From UBA2100 sp964399345 (GTDB taxonomy: Bacteria > Patescibacteriota > Minisyncoccia > Phycocordibacterales > UBA2100), in assembly GCA_964399345.1 (NCBI GenBank), contig CAYNQE010000016.1:1-7241 (forward strand): a stretch of 7,241 nucleotides of DNA, read 5' to 3'. A program made the translations under genes and the position numbers. The stretch's first letter is position 1. Every line of letters begins with the position of its first letter. Shown here in pieces: positions 5,742-7,241 of the stretch. Below the pieces are notes generated by a model. It made no database searches and was not told the DNA's origin. It saw only the letters and a program-made list of their open reading frames with translations.

Positions 5742-6652
5742 ACCGGAGGAGACTGCGTGGCGAGAAAGAGCGTCCCAGTTTTCGTGAGGATTTTGTTGTG
5801 TTCGTCGGTTAGGAAGTATTCTTCTACCTGGGGTGCACCTTTTTTAGTTTCATCTCTCCAAGATTTTATCCTCGCTATTTTCCCAACCTTAGAGATGCCA
5901 AAATACTGATTCTTTCCGTCGGCTGTCGTTCTCTCAAGCTTCAATCCATCCCTATTAGGCATCGCATACTTTTTAAAAATAGTGTCCTTACTTAAAAAGT
6001 TCTCCTGCGTGAATTGTGCTGTTTCTGTTATCGCCTGTTCAATGTTTGAAAAATATTTAGCGCGTACTCCACTAACCTTCATGCTATTGGTACCTAGGCT
6101 CCTTGTGAAGTCCTCATGATGGTCTTTGTCTCCAATACCCCACTGAGATGGGTGTAAATCGCCCCTTACGTGTGCAGGTACTGTCACGTCTTGGATTAGA
6201 TGGAGTACGTGACCTAAAGCCTCTGCTGCGCGTTGTTTGTCGCCGTGAGCGTATTCATATACTGCCCTTTCCCATGTGTAGTCTCCTTCTCCAGAGAACA
6301 ACATGTCATTAACCTTTAACTTACCTAGTCCCCAACTGGCTTGTCCCACAATATTACTCACCCATTTAGATGAGGCATCATTTTTTAAAATCCCTGTACC
6401 TTTTACAGGGTCGTAGAAGTGACTGAAAAATCTTCCTTTATCGTCTTCTTCTTTACTTCCTAGAGCTATTGCTGAAGTTTCGAAAGCTGAGAAAGTTTCT
6501 CCTCTTTGATTTTCATACTCAGCAACTATTGCCTTACTTAATTCTGCGTGCGTTGAAACGGTGTAGGCTTCAACATTAGAAACATATAAAAAAACAAAGG
6601 CTATAAAAAGACCTAGCGGTATGTAAATTATTTTTAATCTTTTAGCTTCCAT
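5729..6652 (-). CDS. Secreted zinc phospholipase C / P1-nuclease-like protein (probable N-terminal part of a split gene)
   Basis: The ORF has 307 codons. Residues 1-29 are a signal peptide (basic start MEAKRLK, hydrophobic core, probable cleavage after VEA), leaving Tyr30 at the mature N-terminus. Metal-ligand candidates follow the order seen in the zinc-dependent phospholipase C/S1-P1 nuclease fold: H35, an acidic cluster at 69-71, H78 (SHFYDP), H151 and D155 in ALGHVLHLIQDVTVPAHVRG, H161, and H178/H179 with E180 (DHHEDF). The fold is well supported; substrate (phospholipid or nucleic acid) is not. Such heads, from memory, are joined to LTD and Ig-like domains in Parcubacteria. The last residues, about 291-307 (TGTLFLATQSPPVWEF), look like out-of-frame translation. 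A one-base shift at 5774-5782 would carry the protein into the downstream ORF. It overlaps the upstream gene by 19 nt, implying coupled translation. Confidence 0.82.
   Translation of the reverse strand: MEAKRLKIIYIPLGLFIAFVFLYVSNVEAYTVSTHAELSKAIVAEYENQRGETFSAFETSAIALGSKEEDDKGRFFSHFYDPVKGTGILKNDASSKWVSNIVGQASWGLGKLKVNDMLFSGEGDYTWERAVYEYAHGDKQRAAEALGHVLHLIQDVTVPAHVRGDLHPSQWGIGDKDHHEDFTRSLGTNSMKVSGVRAKYFSNIEQAITETAQFTQENFLSKDTIFKKYAMPNRDGLKLERTTADGKNQYFGISKVGKIARIKSWRDETKKGAPQVEEYFLTDEHNKILTKTGTLFLATQSPPVWEF
5774..5782 (-). other. Apparent frameshift joining the PLC-like and LTD ORFs
   Basis: Upstream of its first ATG the LTD frame continues as NWDALSRHAVSSG then MGVLDLFF, which reads as one family-like motif. 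The PLC frame is sensible up to EHNKILTK and then turns into unlikely sequence. Adding one A to the AAAA run (5779-5782) gives ILTKNWDALSRHAVSSG; adding one G to the GGG run (5774-5776) gives ILTKTGDALSRHAVSSG. The reconstructed protein would have about 1071 residues. A sequencing error, a true mutation and recoding all remain possible. Confidence 0.7.
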
Positions 6653-7152
6653 ACATCTGTTATAGGATTTTTGACTAGCACGTAAACAAATCCAGGACCT
6701 CCGTCTATGTCATCGGTATAATATTCAAAACGATTTCCTTCGGAATACATAGAACCTCCTGTTATAAGTTTAAAGTCGTTTAGATATATCTCTAAACTTC
6801 CTCTGTCTTTTATGTCGCCCCATTCTTTTCTGAGTCTTTCCTGTTCTTCTGGAACATAAAACCCGGCCGCCTCGTCAGTATCACCTCTCTCTAATGCTGA
6901 TACGAATAAGTCCCAAGTCTCCTTAGGAGTCTTTCCACCTTTGGTGTCTGCGGCGTACTTAGCCTGAAGAGCGATTTGTTGAGCCTCATATTTAGCGTAA
7001 TCAGCCATTGCCTGAGCATATTTTGCTCTTTGCGGAGCATAGAAAACATAGTTATCGTATATTAAGTACAGTCTCCAAGCACTCCACGAAAGTAGAGGTA
7101 TTAAGATAAGCCAAAACCACCACTTTGTGTGCAGTGTTTTCACAAAATTCAT
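6634..7152 (-). CDS. Membrane-anchored protein of unknown function with NTF2-like C-terminal region
   Basis: The protein has 172 residues. Residues 11-30 (WWFWLILIPLLSWSAWRLYL) form a single transmembrane anchor after a short basic start, so most of the protein should lie outside the membrane. Residues 40-70 are an Ala/Tyr/Gln-rich helix (YAQAMADYAKYEAQQIALQA), possibly a coiled coil. Residues 75-172 begin TPKETWDLFVSALERGDTDEAAGFY, which resembles the opening helix pair of NTF2-like/DUF4878-type domains ('P.E....F..AL..GD...A..') and ends in beta-rich sequence (VYVLVKNPITDVWKLKD). The substrate or partner is unknown. It overlaps the PLC-like gene by 19 nt and shares its likely promoter, so it may assist that secreted protein (inference from context only). 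Confidence 0.75.
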   Translation of the reverse strand: MNFVKTLHTKWWFWLILIPLLSWSAWRLYLIYDNYVFYAPQRAKYAQAMADYAKYEAQQIALQAKYAADTKGGKTPKETWDLFVSALERGDTDEAAGFYVPEEQERLRKEWGDIKDRGSLEIYLNDFKLITGGSMYSEGNRFEYYTDDIDGGPGFVYVLVKNPITDVWKLKD

Positions 7153-7158
7153 AAGTAA

Positions 7159-7167
7159 ATAATAGCA
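7159..7167 (-). promoter_or_regulatory. Extended -10 promoter before the membrane-anchored protein
   Basis: On the minus strand TGC-TATTAT (7159-7167) is an extended -10 with five of six matches to TATAAT. It ends 6 nt before the ATG at 7152, so the mRNA would be leaderless or nearly so. No good -35 is visible at 17 nt, as is common with the extended -10 type. An inverted repeat TTCAC-N4-GTGAA (7170-7183) lies just upstream of the TGN. Confidence 0.5.
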
Positions 7168-7241
7168 TATTCACAGGAGTGAAATTGTGTCGTAATACAT
7201 ATACATATTGAACTGTTTAAAAAGTAGGAGTAGTATCGAAT

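Noticed and set aside
5774..5782. Programmed -1 frameshifting as the normal way to make the PLC-LTD protein
   Set aside because: The A4 run is short, the zero-frame codons ACG AAA do not form a standard slippery heptamer, and I could not find a convincing downstream stimulatory hairpin; mutation or sequence error is simpler.
1..7241. Alternative genetic code (TGA read as Gly, as in some CPR lineages)
   Set aside because: No gene here uses TGA as its stop (only TAA and TAG), but no gene is interrupted by in-frame TGA either, and the one broken gene is a frameshift, so recoding has no support.
1..7241. CRISPR array, tRNA, rRNA, insertion sequence or phage genes
   Set aside because: No regularly spaced direct repeats, cloverleaf-like segments, transposase motifs or terminal inverted repeats were found by eye on either strand.

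Overview
The window is ordinary-looking, AT-leaning bacterial DNA in which every supported gene lies on the minus strand. The gene families suggest a Candidate Phyla Radiation (Patescibacteria, Parcubacteria-like) genome. The signs are a secreted zinc-phospholipase-C/P1-nuclease-like protein joined to Ig-like and lamin-tail (LTD) domains, a winged-helix protein with a degenerate nucleotidyltransferase domain, an L7/L12 with a long acidic N-terminal extension, rplJ-rplL not followed by rpoB, and no convincing Shine-Dalgarno at any start. The taxonomic call is inference from family resemblance, not a database search.

In transcription order (high to low coordinates): a membrane-anchored protein of unknown function (7152-6634) overlaps a secreted PLC-like protein (6652-5729), which overlaps a 767-codon ORF with a Pro-rich linker, Ig-like/FN3-like domains and an LTD domain (5741-3438). 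The last two look like one roughly 1071-residue surface protein split by a one-base frameshift near 5774-5782. A possible 48-residue single-TM protein (3419-3273) follows. Then comes the ribosomal stalk operon rplJ-rplL (3129-2102). It has its own promoter (3241-3269), a structured leader of about 105 nt that looks like an L10-type autoregulatory attenuator, and a strong hairpin terminator (2052-2082).

Next is a BrnT-like toxin / CopG-like antitoxin pair (2002-1471). Its promoter has a perfect -35, and a 21-bp near-perfect palindrome covers the -10, a likely operator for the ribbon-helix-helix antitoxin. Downstream lie the winged-helix/nucleotidyltransferase-like protein (1431-766), a hairpin (722-745) and the start of an MscS-type TM-helix channel protein that leaves the window at base 1.

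Three of the four readable promoters place the -10 only 6-8 nt before an ATG, which suggests leaderless mRNAs; rplJ, with its long structured leader, is the exception. I see no wholly new system. The most informative items are the rplJL leader with two mutually exclusive helices, the split PLC-LTD gene, and the toxin-antitoxin operator.
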